Positions 42,647 through 52,136 of a stretch of 64,000 nt of DNA are shown here, one piece after another; position 1 is the stretch's first letter, and every line of letters begins with the position of its first letter. The notes under the pieces are model-generated. The model saw only the letters and a list, made by a program, of their open reading frames with translations, made no database searches and was not told the origin of the DNA. Where the stretch lies: the NCBI GenBank assembly GCA_977017575.1, contig CDRNVI010000075.1, positions 1 through 64,000 of the forward strand, read 5' to 3'. The stretch is from Paramoeba atlantica. Its lineage: Eukaryota > Discosea. The translations under genes were made by a program, and so were the position numbers.

Positions 42647-43375
42647 GTGGGTAGTTTTGTTCGCGAGGAAGAAGGGAAAAGTATTACCGTAAGTTATCTT
42701 TCTGGAAACTACAAGTTGCCGAATCCTAAAGTCAAGTACACACGTATTGAAATTGTTCAAAGTGAACCAGCGATGCCTGATCGGTTAGAGCAAGCTGTTG
42801 ACAACACCGAATCAACTCCAAATGATCAAGATGACTTTAAGATTAGAGATGTTCGGACTTGGAACAAATATTTAATGACAAACAGCGAATTTGGTGTTGA
42901 TTTCTTGATTATACGCGTACAAACTGCTCTAGCGCTGCCTTCACCGTTGCCAAACAATTTGCGTCCAATGTGGGAAGTGCTTGTAGAGTGGATGAACGAC
43001 ATGAAAGGAAGAGGCGGAATCGACCAGGAAAACGTGCCCCAAGTCCGGACTGGACAACGTGCTCTCGACGACCTTCGTATGCAACAAGGAGTTTATCGTG
43101 GTGCGGACCCCAATTACCTCCGAATGATTTATCAAGCTCAAAACGATCCGGAAGACGTCATTGGAAATGGAATACACCACAGTATTAACGTGCAGAAACG
43201 TCGACAAGGACCCTACAGTCGGGGAACATCGCGCGGGCTTGGCTACTTTTCACGTTCTCGAGGTCGGAGTCAAGGGCGAAGCTATGGTACACCAAGTTCA
43301 GGCGCAGTTCCCAACGCCAGTAGTGCGTCAGCGTCCTCGGATTTTCCACGAGGGGGCGCTGGCCATCGAATGTGA
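42647..43375 (+). pseudogene. Gag region of Y6 (fossil)
   Basis: About 240 residues: 'VKYTRIEIVQSEPAMPDRLE' (in Y2: 'IYTRVHVVNQIPIMPGKIE'), 'VRTWNKYLMTNSEFGVDFL', 'EWMNDMKGRGGIDQEN', 'VYRGADPNYLRMIYQ' and a Gly/Arg/Ser-rich tail ('SRGRSQGRSYG'), likely RNA-binding. No zinc knuckle. Its start overlaps A1, so the first codons may lie further upstream or in the repeat. Confidence 0.75.
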
Positions 43376-44418
43376 CTCAAAAGAGTCCACCCCCATATCA
43401 GCCAGTTACAAAAAAGCGTAAATCCAAAAGTACGTATTCCGTTTCCAATAAAAATAGCAATACAGAAAAAAATAGAAAAACAACAAAGCAAGTTAGTAGT
43501 AGTGCATTCATTGAAAACAAATCAAGTGGGCAAAGTGCAGAAGACGCAGACAAAAAAAGTCGTCCTCAAACAAAGTCCCTCAGTAAAAGCAAATTACGAA
43601 AGGGCCAGATCAGTAAAACTCAATCGAACAATGACAACAAAATCAAGTACGAATCGCCAGAACCAATCGATACAGCAAAAATTTTCAAACACGAGCATCC
43701 CATCGCATCAGAGACAACAGTGCCCATCTTCGACATCAGGAAGAGTTTCCAAACGTGGTATGATGAAGCTACCCGAAACATCGGCAAAAAATCATATTAC
43801 AAAAAATATTTCGGATTACTCATCCGGAAATTATCACCAACCTACAGGGTATGTGGGAAAAATGCACTTGGGACACGAGGGCACGATTGGTCTCGGATAT
43901 GGTACGTCGGAAGTTGCCGTTAACCGACCAGGGCGTAGTCCTATATATAGTACGTATTCATACTACCATCCAGACAAAACTGATCTATTTGCGTCACCTA
44001 ATCGCCATTTTGCGCCGTATGAGACGATCAACTACGCAGACAGAAATGTATTCCAAAACTTTGATCCGCAGGGGGGCTACCATCCCGGGTCGACAAGCAT
44101 CCCCTCTTACACGGGCTGCTTTGGAGAAGGTAACACGACAGATGTCCGAGGAAAAGGCTGCTATAGTCCATATTGCTTTCAAAACGGCCTCCCGGTTGGG
44201 CGAAGTTTCCAAACTGAAGAGAAAAGATTTTATCACCCTTACCCCCAACAGGATTGTGATCAATTGGGGATGCAAGACCAAAACCACCCGGGAGCAACCC
44301 TTTCGACCGGACAATTTGGTAGTCATCGAGGGACGGAGTACAAACCGTATTTACAATTATATCAAACATATCCCGCCCAACCAGCGCATCAGCAATTTGA
44401 CTACCCAACAAGTAACAA

Positions 44419-45185
44419 TTTCAGTCGTCTGAATATGTCCTTGTGTTTGTCGACTCGCTGTAGTAACTTCTCACTTATCGTTTCCTCCTTCCCTATAAAC
44501 GCTCCAAGAATTTTGGTCGCATCTTCTTCATTCCGGACCCCCACTTCCTTCAAGCTCGTTGGCATCTCTGTACCTTGCAGTCCGCCGAACCATACACATT
44601 TCTGAGCGGAGAGCTCAATGCTGCTCTCTGCCAGTAATGCTTTCAGGCGTTCAAACGCTTTTGCTATCTCGGAAGGCGTATGTGACGTGAGATTGATGTC
44701 GTCTATGTATGCATGGATTTCGATCTCTGGATGTTCAGCTGCCAGGGTTTCGAGGATCGGTTGGAGATATGCACAAAAATACAGCGTCGAAAGTGGCGAA
44801 CCTTGTCGTACTCCGGCTTCGCTAAGAACTTTTCCTGCGAGCGTGCCCTCACTTCCATAAAACAGCAATTCAGAGGCTTCAGCATACTCGGCTAGGAAGA
44901 AACGTTGAAAGGGCTGAAGAGTTGAGAGTCCGAATACATGTTTCGCGATGTCGGCCCGTGACGGTGAGTTGAAAGCATTTTTTAGATCAACCGAGAGGAT
45001 CGACTGACCTTCGCAGTACCGTTCATGCAGCGTGTGGACAATTTTTTCGCAACCTGCCTTTGCCATAATACCTTGTTGCATAGGGGCGAATAGCGCGTTT
45101 TCGTACCTTTGGAACAAGACTATGCCGGCTAGCTTTCCAGACACTTCGCCCATCGCAACTGGACGAACTCCCCCGTCAGAGCATT
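44419..45185 (-). pseudogene. Family-B LINE RT piece (antisense in the composite retroposon)
   Basis: Minus strand from 'VRPVAMGEVSGKLAGIV' through 'QQGIMAKAGCEKIVHTL', 'SVDLKNAFNSPSRAD' (motif A), 'GVRQGSPLSTLYF' (motif B), 'AYIDDINLTS' (motif C) and 'KILGAFIGKEETISEKLL' to 'DIFRRLK'. The frame is open for about 250 residues, so the copy is fairly young. Both ends are cut inside RT. Confidence 0.9.
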
Positions 45186-45261
45186 CGACCTTTGTCAGTC
45201 AGTCAGAGCATTCGACTTTTGTCGAATGATGGGGCGTAGCGACCCCAGCTTCCCTAGCTAA

Positions 45262-45460
45262 CTCACCCGGCGTCGCACAACAAGACGCTACATACCTAGG
45301 GTGGGTACGATCAAGGCCCCGCGGATGACACTACCCGGTGCCAGCAAAACAAGGCACAAAATAACTAGGGTAACGGTCACCCAGACATCGCAGCGTGAGA
45401 ATGACACCGCCCGGTACCGGATATAACAAGGTACTAAGGAACTAGGGTGGGTGTCATTCA
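45262..45460 (+). repeat. Three tandem structured repeats with co-varying stems
   Basis: Units start at 45265, 45332 and 45408 (67 and 76 bp apart). Each has ACCCG-like, a 5-bp stem, a 9-11 nt loop ending ACAA, the complementary stem, then CTAG(G)GGT-like. Inner stems: GCGTC/GACGC (45271-45275, 45285-45289), GTGCC/GGCAC (45338-45342, 45353-45357) and GTACC/GGTAC (45414-45418, 45430-45434). Outer pairs: TACCC/GGGTA in unit 2 and CGCCC/GGGTG in unit 3, extended there by GAATGACACC/GGTGTCATTC (45399-45408, 45450-45459). Stem sequences differ while pairing is kept. Confidence 0.75.
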
Positions 45461-45716
45461 GCATAATCTTTGGAGTGTGTTGTCTTTTTTCACTTCAAAA
45501 GAAGTGTTTTTTTCATAAAGAAGATCTTGTAGTATATGAAAGGGGTTAAAAAAAAAGATAAGCTGGCTGCTCGCGCTCGATCTGGTGAAATCTTCGGATT
45601 TGACTTGCGTGCTGCGTGGCACAGCTCCTAGCAAGCGATAAGGGGGGGCTTGTTCTAGGGAGGTAACATCTCCTCGGAGATATAATGCCTAAAAAAAAAT
45701 CAAAAATCAAATCAAA
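45461..45716 (+). other. 3' part of composite retroposon, A-rich end
   Basis: No protein homology. Hairpins CACTTC-AAAA-GAAGTG (45490-45505) and ATCTC-CTCG-GAGAT (45668-45681). Its last bases ATAATGCCTAAAAA resemble the 3' end of the family-B LINE at 7590-7600 (AAATGCCTCAAAAA), which suggests a LINE-type 3' terminus. Confidence 0.5.
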
Positions 45717-45949
45717 AACAAGTAACAAAGGTTTTGAAAACACATTTGGGAACAGGGTTTACCTCCCACTCTCTCAAACATGGGGCAATATCAGGATTGA
45801 TGAGCCAAGTTGCTCAGGGCGACCTTACCATGGAGGAAGTAATGCGTTTAGCACATCATCGACAACTAACGACGCTGATACGGTATGCTGGCGCAAGCGA
45901 AAATACCGCTTTGGCTCTCGGCACACAAAAGGCGACACGATGCCTTTGA

Positions 45950-47472
45950 TGAATATTGAAAATCTTGCTACGGGAGATTGGTGCACGGTCGGAGGCTTGC
46001 CTTTACCTGGTCGAAAACGTACTTTAACACGCATACATCGACGAACGACGCTGCCGACAATACAAGAGAGGGACGCATACCCCCTACATGCATCGGCCGT
46101 GCATCCTATAAATTTGCAACGGGTACGTCAGTTAATGAATGATGAAACAAGGGCTAGGTTTGATGAACTATGGGGTACTCTAACAGAACCGAAAATTGAA
46201 CTTAATCAATCTACAATGCAACCGGTGTCCAAGACTACTTTGTCCATCCCAGATCTATACAAACTGGTTGAATGCGGAATAATTTCGAAGGTGGATGAAC
46301 AAACGCTGAAAGATAACCCCACACGAGGATTGGTTGTTCCATTTACTACGGTAGAAGAGCGAGAAGACGGTATGCGGCGAAGGTTCATCTGTTGGCCATG
46401 TGAACACAATGCCACTCTTCAAAATCAGTATACACCACAAGTTCCTATCACGCAACCAGTATTCTATGTTGATGCCTTAAAACATGAGCAAGCAATTAAA
46501 AGAGATCTTAAATGTAGCTTTTTTCAGTTGGAGCTGCCACAAAAAGCGCGGGCATACTACCGTTTTCTATACCAGGGCAGAGTCTATGAATTAAATCGAA
46601 TGCCGATGGGTCACATGTGTGCCCCAGAGATCCAACAAACCGTCACTTCGGTTATAGCGGGACATGCAACATATTGCAACAACAGTGCAGCGAATATTCG
46701 GCTTGGACAGGAAGGAGATTTGGACATTTATGTCGACGGAATACGTTTTAGTGGTACAGCGACAGCATGTAAGGAGTACGAAACATGGCTCGAAGGTCGC
46801 GCCCATGAAATTCAAGCTACTTTCAAAGAATCGGAGTCGATACGGGGCACAGCATATTCGTTTGTCGGTATCGAGTTTGATCACGATCAAGGCCAATATC
46901 GTCTCACCTCTAAGTTTATCAAAAAAATTCCTCACATATTACCAAAAGAACTTCCGCTACACGCATTAGAGTCACTGAGCGCACGTTTGATTTACGGATC
47001 CGGAGTTTTGAAAATTAATATGCCTCGATATTATTGGGCCGTAAAGTTTGTTCGCCGACAGCTGTCCAAATTAAATAGGGGAATGATAACAGATGTCGAA
47101 AAAGTATGCATTCCTGTTAGCGTTTATAACGATCTTCAAATGTGGGTCAACGAGGTTAGGGCTAATCGGTGGTATAGTTATGATGCGCGATCGATATTAA
47201 AAACTGCTGTGATGTACACCGATGCTTCTCAAGCTGGATGGGGAGCCGTATTATTTACACCACTAGGCGAAGTCCTCGGGACGGGAGCTGCTTCGACAGA
47301 ACCAATTGAGATTAATAGAGGAGAAGCACTAGCTGTTCATCACGCCCTCCAAGCCTTCATGAAGCAGTGGCAAGGAATTGAAAAAATTCAGTTGATGATT
47401 GACAACACAAGTGTTGTCGCAGCTCTGCGCAAACGTTGGGCAGAATCTCCGGCTCTGGCAGAAGTATTGTAA
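45950..47472 (+). pseudogene. RT/RNase H region of Y6 (fossil)
   Basis: RT: 'LVECGIISKV', 'IKRDLKCSFFQLELPQ', 'RMPMGHMCAPEIQQTVTS', 'LDIYVDGIRFSG', 'SARLIYGSGVLKINMPRY'. RNase H: 'MYTDASQAGWGAVLF', 'INRGEALAVHHAL', 'LMIDNTSVVAALRK' and, downstream, 'NLADPWSR'. Diverged from Y4, Y5 and Y8 but the same order of motifs. Confidence 0.85.
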
Positions 47473-47611
47473 AAATCTTTTGCCGATCTTTTCAAAACTG
47501 AATATACAGAAAGAGGTGTTATACGTCCCAACACAGGAAAACCTGGCCGATCCCTGGAGCCGAAATCAGTTTGGTACTTGGCGACAGGGTTGAATACTTG
47601 CGAGGGGGTGG

Positions 47612-48199
47612 GTGCCGGCGAACACCCACTCGTAAGTCAACTAGATTTCAAGTAATAAAAAATTTTCTCTTCAAAGTTAGCGTAAACAACATACCTTTCA
47701 TCAAAGAACGAATATGTAGTAGCATTTACTCAATTCATATAGCATAGAAACTTTACGTCTTTCTTCTTACAAATGTGGAGATAAAATAGCAGAGAGCATA
47801 CCCGGAGAGGAATTATGAAAGTTTACGAAAGTAATTCATCGGAGTGGTTAAAAATTTGTTTAGTATGTTGTCTTTATTACCTTCGTAGTGACGAATTACA
47901 AAATAGCATATTATTTTTTTACAGAATATTTTTCTATTCTTTTTCCTTCTAGGTGGGTAGTTTTGTTCGCGCCCGCCCACCTCCCCACACCGTGTGCCGG
48001 CGAACACCCACTCGTAAGTCAACTAGATTTCAAGTAATAAAAAATTTTCTCTTCAAAGTTAGCGTAAACAACATACCTTTCATCAAAGAACGAATATGTA
48101 GTAGCATTTACTCAATTCATATAGCATAGAAACTTTACGTCTTTCTTCTTACAAATGTGGAGATAAAATAGCAGAGAGCATACCCGGAGAGGAATTATG
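47612..48199 (+). repeat. Y6 B1-A2-B2 repeat block
   Basis: B1 47612-47817 and B2 47994-48199 are near-identical 206-bp repeats, beginning GTGCCGGCGAACACCC (a hairpin GGGTG/CACCC with its flank). A2 (47818-47970) starts AAAGTTTACGAAAG, like the A starts of the other elements, and its last 99 bp match A1 (42567-42665). Confidence 0.9.
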
Positions 48200-49186
48200 C
48201 AATGGAATTCGTTTGCTGCATATGTTCATAAAGTCGCTCCACTTCTTTTTGATCCGGATGAGGCTGGATTCTGGAACGTGTGACAGAAGCGCTCCCGAAG
48301 GAGGTACGTCCACTGGCGTTGGGGCAGTAGGTTCATCGTTCAGAAATTCTTCGGGGGCGTCTAGTGGCGTAGGTGCATTGATTTGTGTGGTGCAAACGGT
48401 GTGGTGTAATTGCTCGTGCAGTCTAGTAGCGCAGTCCTCTGCCTTCTTCGTTTCTTCTGCCTTTCGGCGAGCCGTTTCTTCTGCCTTCAGTCTTCTGCGT
48501 CGTTGCCCGTTAGTTTCATCCACGATGACAGCGGAGGGGTTAAGAGGACGCAATATTTCTTCATCTGTGATCGTGCGATTGTACTCTGGTGTTTCGGATT
48601 GGCAGCGGAGAGGGGGGGGCAGTGGCAGTGGTGATGGCGACGGATGCGATCTCATTGGCGAAAAGTGTGATGGTGGGAGTGATGTCGCTAATGGGGGAAA
48701 TCGAAGAGCGTAGGGGGATGACGGCTCGGCTGTCATTCTGAGGGCTCGTGCTCGCGCTTTTCGGGAGAAGGTGTGCATGCTGGGTCTTGAGGCTGGCGGG
48801 GAAGTCGGCGGAGACGAGATGTTTTGGAGGTGGACGTAAGATCGCCCCGGAGACTGCTGTGGAGGAGTCTGCGGTGTAGATTGTGGTTGCGCAGGTGTAA
48901 GGGCAGCGGGAGGAGAAAATGCCGTAGATGGCGCAGTACCGGGGGGGGAAGGAGGCGACGCAATAGGTGGAGCAGTACCGGGAGGGGAAGGATTCTGAGC
49001 AACAGATGGCACAGCGGAAGATGGTGCAGCAGACGGCGCGGCGGATGGCGGTGCAGCAGGTTGCGCCGGGGTCCGCGGAGGTGGTGGCTCCTGTGGGGGT
49101 TTCTTCTTCCGGCGTGTGGGGGGAAGCGTCTGGATAACAGGGGCTACCCCCGTATCCTTCGCCTTGGCACGCGTCAGCATGCCCAT
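48200..49186 (-). pseudogene. LINE H: N-terminal part of a family-B LINE
   Basis: Starts 'MGMLTRAKAKDTGVAPVIQ' at 49186. A long Pro/Ala-rich low-complexity leader follows (residues 30-220), then a basic, likely coiled-coil stretch 'RRRLKAEETARRKAEETKK' (about 236-254). The frame is open to the Y6 boundary at 48199, where it is cut. The conserved beta-rich module and RT are missing. LINE F on the far side of Y6 has the same orientation but lacks the intervening parts, so I do not claim they are one element. Confidence 0.75.
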
Positions 49187-49290
49187 TTAATAAAATTTAA
49201 TACAAATAATATCAACACAACAAGCTTCGGTGTGATCAACAATCAGCTTCGGTGTGATCAGCTTCGGTCAACAATCAGCTTCGGTGTGAT
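49187..49290. repeat. Short AGCTTCGGTGTGATCA repeats between LINEs H and I
   Basis: CAGCTTCGGTGTGATCA occurs several times between 49218 and 49290, mixed with CAACAAT. They mark the junction where LINE H entered LINE I and may derive from repeated target slippage. Confidence 0.6.
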
Positions 49291-49968
49291 CAAGATCATG
49301 TCTGTCTTTGTCTTCTGTGGAATTCGTTTCCCCCGCGTTTCTCCTTGGCTCATCAAGCCAGCGTATCGAATGAATTCGCACGTTGGGATTCGGCGGAATA
49401 AACCCCTCAAATTTGGTTCCAGATTTGTGCCCTTCCACGCCTTCATATAATATGGCTATTCTACCGGCTCCCGCCCGTTTCTTGACTGATTTCACCACAC
49501 CCCTCGATATATTTAATTGTGTGGAATCGCTAAAACACCACGCCACCAGGCAACCATCACCGCGCTTCGAAATTTTTGATTGATCCCAAACGAGGTCTGG
49601 TGCCATAGGGAAATGTCGAGCCGAATCTATCGTTCCTTTCCACGTCTCTATTATTCTCGCTTCTTCAGCTAATCCGGCCGGGGGTGCTTCAACTGCGGTT
49701 TCAATGGTCGTGTTTGTTTGTTCACTATCTTCGACCTCCGATTCCCCAGCAGCATTGAAAACCGGAATCACATTATGGCTGATGCTCCCTCCAGCGCGTG
49801 TCGGGATTTCGTCGGGCGTAATACAGTCGGCAAAGGTCTGATCCTGTGTATCTGACTCCTTCGTCTCTCCTCTCATGCTCGGCGCTGGAGTCTCAATGCT
49901 TTTGACCACGGAGGATGTAGCCAAATCCGACGAAGTGGGCGATGGGGCGCTGAATTGCTTTTCTTGAG
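49290..49968 (-). pseudogene. LINE I: N-terminal part with the conserved beta-rich module
   Basis: Minus strand: leader with 'TFADCITPDEIPTRAGGS' (LINE M: 'TYADCLTPEDTLLSTG'), then 'EEARIIETWKGTIDSARHFP', 'VWDQSK', 'CLVAWCFSDSTQLNISRGVV', 'AILYEGVEGHKSGTKFEG' and 'FIPPNPNVRIHSIRWL'. Same subfamily as LINE M. Cut at its 3' side by the LINE H junction. Preceded on the minus strand by a poly(A) tail (49968-49984) of another LINE. Confidence 0.8.
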
Positions 49969-50039
49969 CTTTTTTTTTTTTTTTGCAAATAATAAGGGGG
50001 GAGAAGTATGAATCGCGGCATTGCCTCTATATTTTTTTT

Positions 50040-51120
50040 TTTGAAAGAGGAAGAAAGAGGAAGAAAGTCTTGTTTAGACACGTTTAGACGGGCGAGACGT
50101 GATCTCCTTTACCCCCCATTATCTTCCCTCTACCTTATATCCCATACCGTAAACTTATAATAGCTATATTAATAATACTTTTTTTTTTTTCCTCAAGTTT
50201 CCAAGGTTTTTGTTTTTAATGTCAAATTCTAGAGGCCCATGTTTTGTGAATCGTCATTAGATAAATAATTTCTCAGCTGAGAGAATACAATGGACCCATT
50301 TAACTCCTGCAGGCACAGAGAAAATTCGTTCAGTGTTCGGACCCTATCAAGTCCGCTGCAGTCCGCCAACGTATGCAACAAGTGCCGGAGCCCGTGATGC
50401 ATAGCACCACCGGAGAGGACTGGGAGGCATACGAAACGCTCTTGTGGTATCATCCCGGAAGCCACGTATGTGCTGTGCTTGCGCGTAATGGCCTCTCTCA
50501 TCAGGGTACCGCTACGTTTCCGTGCATTAGTGGGCGCCAGCTCGTGAATTATTGTTAGGTCATAAAAGATTTCCCCAGTTGCCCAATGTATTACAATGTC
50601 AGGTCCTGACCGATGGAGGCTCGCATTTCTACAAACTTTTTGATGATCACTTTTTCGCCATTGTGGGAACGATTCCCCGCATGTAGAGCATTTATAAGAA
50701 GTAAACTGTCGAGGTTCCCTTTCGCATGGCACACCCGCCTTCATGCACAGTTCATAGATAATACGCACCAGATTATTATGTTTCATTGTTGTATTATTTC
50801 CGGAACACTGGACGCATCCAGCTATGTGCGAAAAGGCTGATGAAGAATCCAGAAGGGTGCGACATCCTGGGCATTGCAGACTTTCGGGAATACGAGGCTC
50901 CCCTACGTAGGCTCCTAATGTTTTGACTGCCTTCTCCGCTATCTGAACGCCTTCATTCGCTAGACTTTCGGGTAGGCGAATATTGTTCAGACCGCTAAAC
51001 CATACACACTTTTGAGGGGCAAGGCAGATTTCTTTGCTTAGAAGAAGTTCTTTAAGGCGAACATAGGCAGCTGCAACAAGATCTTCCTCAGTTGACGCAA
51101 TATTGATATCATCAACATTT
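50040..51120 (-). mobile_element. LINE K: internally deleted family-B LINE
   Basis: ORF to 50229: 'VDDINIASTEEDLVAAAYVRL', 'CVWFSGLNNIRLPESL' and 'GAYVGE', then an abrupt join to 'PRIPESLQCPGCRTLL' (the RT thumb and spacer are missing), 'HIAGCVQCSGNNTTMKH', 'CSTCGESFPQWRKSDH', 'RSGPDIVIHWATGEIFYDL' and 'LQELNGSIVFSQLRNYL'. The frame stays open across the deletion. Its 3' UTR (50228-50040) ends with about two copies of AAGAAAGAGG on the + strand and an A-run. Close relative of LINE F. Confidence 0.85.
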
Positions 51121-51215
51121 TTATAATATATCACTATGTTAGCGGGTTGCACCCGCCAAACCCGGCGGCTATAGGATGGGGGTTTGGTGGGTGGGACAAA
51201 AAACGTTTTTTTTTT
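51121..51215. other. YR-element repeat relic (B/A boundary hairpin)
   Basis: 51150-51194 has CCCGCCAAACCC ... GGGTTTGGTGGGTGGG, the same inverted-repeat form found between A2 and B2 in Y4, Y5 and Y8. It sits where LINE K is cut upstream and is followed by T22 (51206-51227). It looks like a remnant of a YR element end (fossil). Confidence 0.55.
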
Positions 51216-51464
51216 TTTTTTTTTTTGAAACGCGGCATTGCCTCTATATTACCCAATACATGAACCATGAAGGTCCATTGGGGGGGGTATATGATTTGTA
51301 AACAAGCAATCAAATTAGCAATTTCACATGCTGTAGCCCAAAACTAGTAATTCAACCTGCCTTAAGTTATTTATGATTCTGATAACAATAATAATATTTT
51401 TTTTTTTTTTTGGGGGGGATATACGAGTTGAAAACAAGCAATCAAATTAGCAATTTTATATTGT
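51216..51464 (-). other. LINE 3' tails with a duplicated terminal segment
   Basis: Minus strand: two copies of AAATTGCTAATTTGATTGCT followed by a C-run (about 51460-51403 and 51341-51280), with an A-run after the first (51396-51410), then TATAGAGGCAATGCCGCG before A22 (51227-51206). The latter motif recurs at 50039-50022. These are 3' ends of truncated LINE copies; no ORF. Confidence 0.55.
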
Positions 51465-51944
51465 TTTTATGCAAATAAAGAAAATTTTTCTCTCTCTTTC
51501 TCCTCTTTCTCACCTCTTGACATACTTTTCCCACCTTTCTCCCTACTTTCCTGCTTTCCCCTACCCAACTTTTCAACTTTTCAGGGGGGGTAAAGTCTCC
51601 CTCAGCTTCGCCTCACCCGGCCTGCAGGCGGCTCCTCAACCATTCGCGCGTTCCGGACCGGGTCTTTCGACCTCTCCACGGCCTGACTTGTGGACCCTTC
51701 CCTTGTTATACGGGAGGGCGCAGGCGCGGGCCTGTGTCGACAGCGACACGGTCGCGAAACAGGATGCTGGCCGACGGGGAGGAGATTCACTACCCGTGTA
51801 CTACCTCACTTGGGGTACCTAGCCCAGACGGACTAGGCGTGAGCATAGACTCTGTCGACTCGACCAGCATCCGGGCCAGAGGCATGTGGCCCTGCGCATG
51901 GCGTCTTCGCCATGCCCCTAAGCGCCTTCAAGGGGGGTTTCTTT
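51465..51944 (-). mobile_element. 5'-truncated copy of family-A LINE (3' UTR only)
   Basis: Reverse complement of about 12590-13000 with few differences, ending at the same TTTGCATAAAAAC. The 5' boundary lies in 51900-51944 next to a poly(A) tail (51964-51945 on the minus strand). No coding part is left. Confidence 0.88.
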
Positions 51945-52136
51945 TCTTTTTTTTTTTTTTTTTTGCAATTAATAGGGGGGAAGAGTATGAGTTCTAACTT
52001 TCTATGAATGTACGGTATCAGTATTTTTTTTTTTATTCAAATTTATCTCTATAAATCAATCTACAACAAATCACTCTATTTGACGAAACCAAACCAAAGA
52101 AAAGAAAAAGACAAAAAAAAAAGAATGCATCACCCT
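51945..52136 (-). other. LINE J 3' UTR and poly(A)
   Basis: A/T-rich UTR with the tail motif CATACTCTTCCCCCCTATT and A-run 51964-51945; a similar tail CATACTTCTCCCCCCTTATT ends at 49985 beside LINE I. The UTR differs from that of the family-A copy at 12550-13012. Confidence 0.6.

Larger units (their letters stand above)
44419..45716 (+). mobile_element. Composite retroposon in Y6: inverted LINE piece plus structured 3' part
   Basis: Flanked by a 12-bp direct repeat AACAAGTAACAA (44407-44418 and 45717-45728), with an A-rich 3' end (45691-45716). The left part (44419-45185) is family-B RT sequence in antisense; the right part (45186-45716) is unrelated and carries structured repeats. A 5' inversion within one target duplication is the signature of twin priming in LINEs; a chimeric retroposon is the alternative. 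Confidence 0.75.
43372..45949 (+). pseudogene. Tyrosine recombinase region of Y6, interrupted (fossil)
   Basis: A basic low-complexity leader (43372-43830) overlaps the gag end, as in Y2. The YR domain starts with 'CTWDTRARLVSDM' and shows 'AFKTASRLGEVSKLKRKDF' (Arg) and 'VINWGCKTKTTREQPFRP'. After the inserted block, 'GTGFTSHSLKHGAISGLM', 'LAHHRQL' and 'LIRYAGA' supply the His and Tyr boxes. Overlap of YR and RT frames follows the pattern in Y4. Confidence 0.82.
42567..48199 (+). mobile_element. YR retroelement Y6 with gag, YR, RT/RNase H (interrupted)
   Basis: Parts on the + strand: partial A1 (42567-42665), gag (42647-43375), YR (from about 43500 to 45949, split by an insertion at 44419-45716), RT/RNase H (about 45950-47472), B1 (47612-47817), A2 (47818-47970) and B2 (47994-48199). 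The order gag-YR-RT/RNase H with A1-B1-A2-B2 repeats makes it the best guide to the family. B1 and B2 are 206 bp and almost identical, so it is young. It lies within minus-strand LINE H sequence on its right. Broken by one large insertion and probably little else. Confidence 0.87.

Noticed and set aside
45262-45460. Tandem tRNA genes or a hammerhead ribozyme in the structured repeats
   Set aside because: No cloverleaf arms with T-loop consensus, and no CUGAUGA...GAAA core; only the paired-stem pattern is supported.
48733-49002. Pro/Leu/Arg-rich ORFs on both strands within LINE H
   Set aside because: Shadows of the low-complexity Pro/Ala-rich leader of LINE H in other frames.
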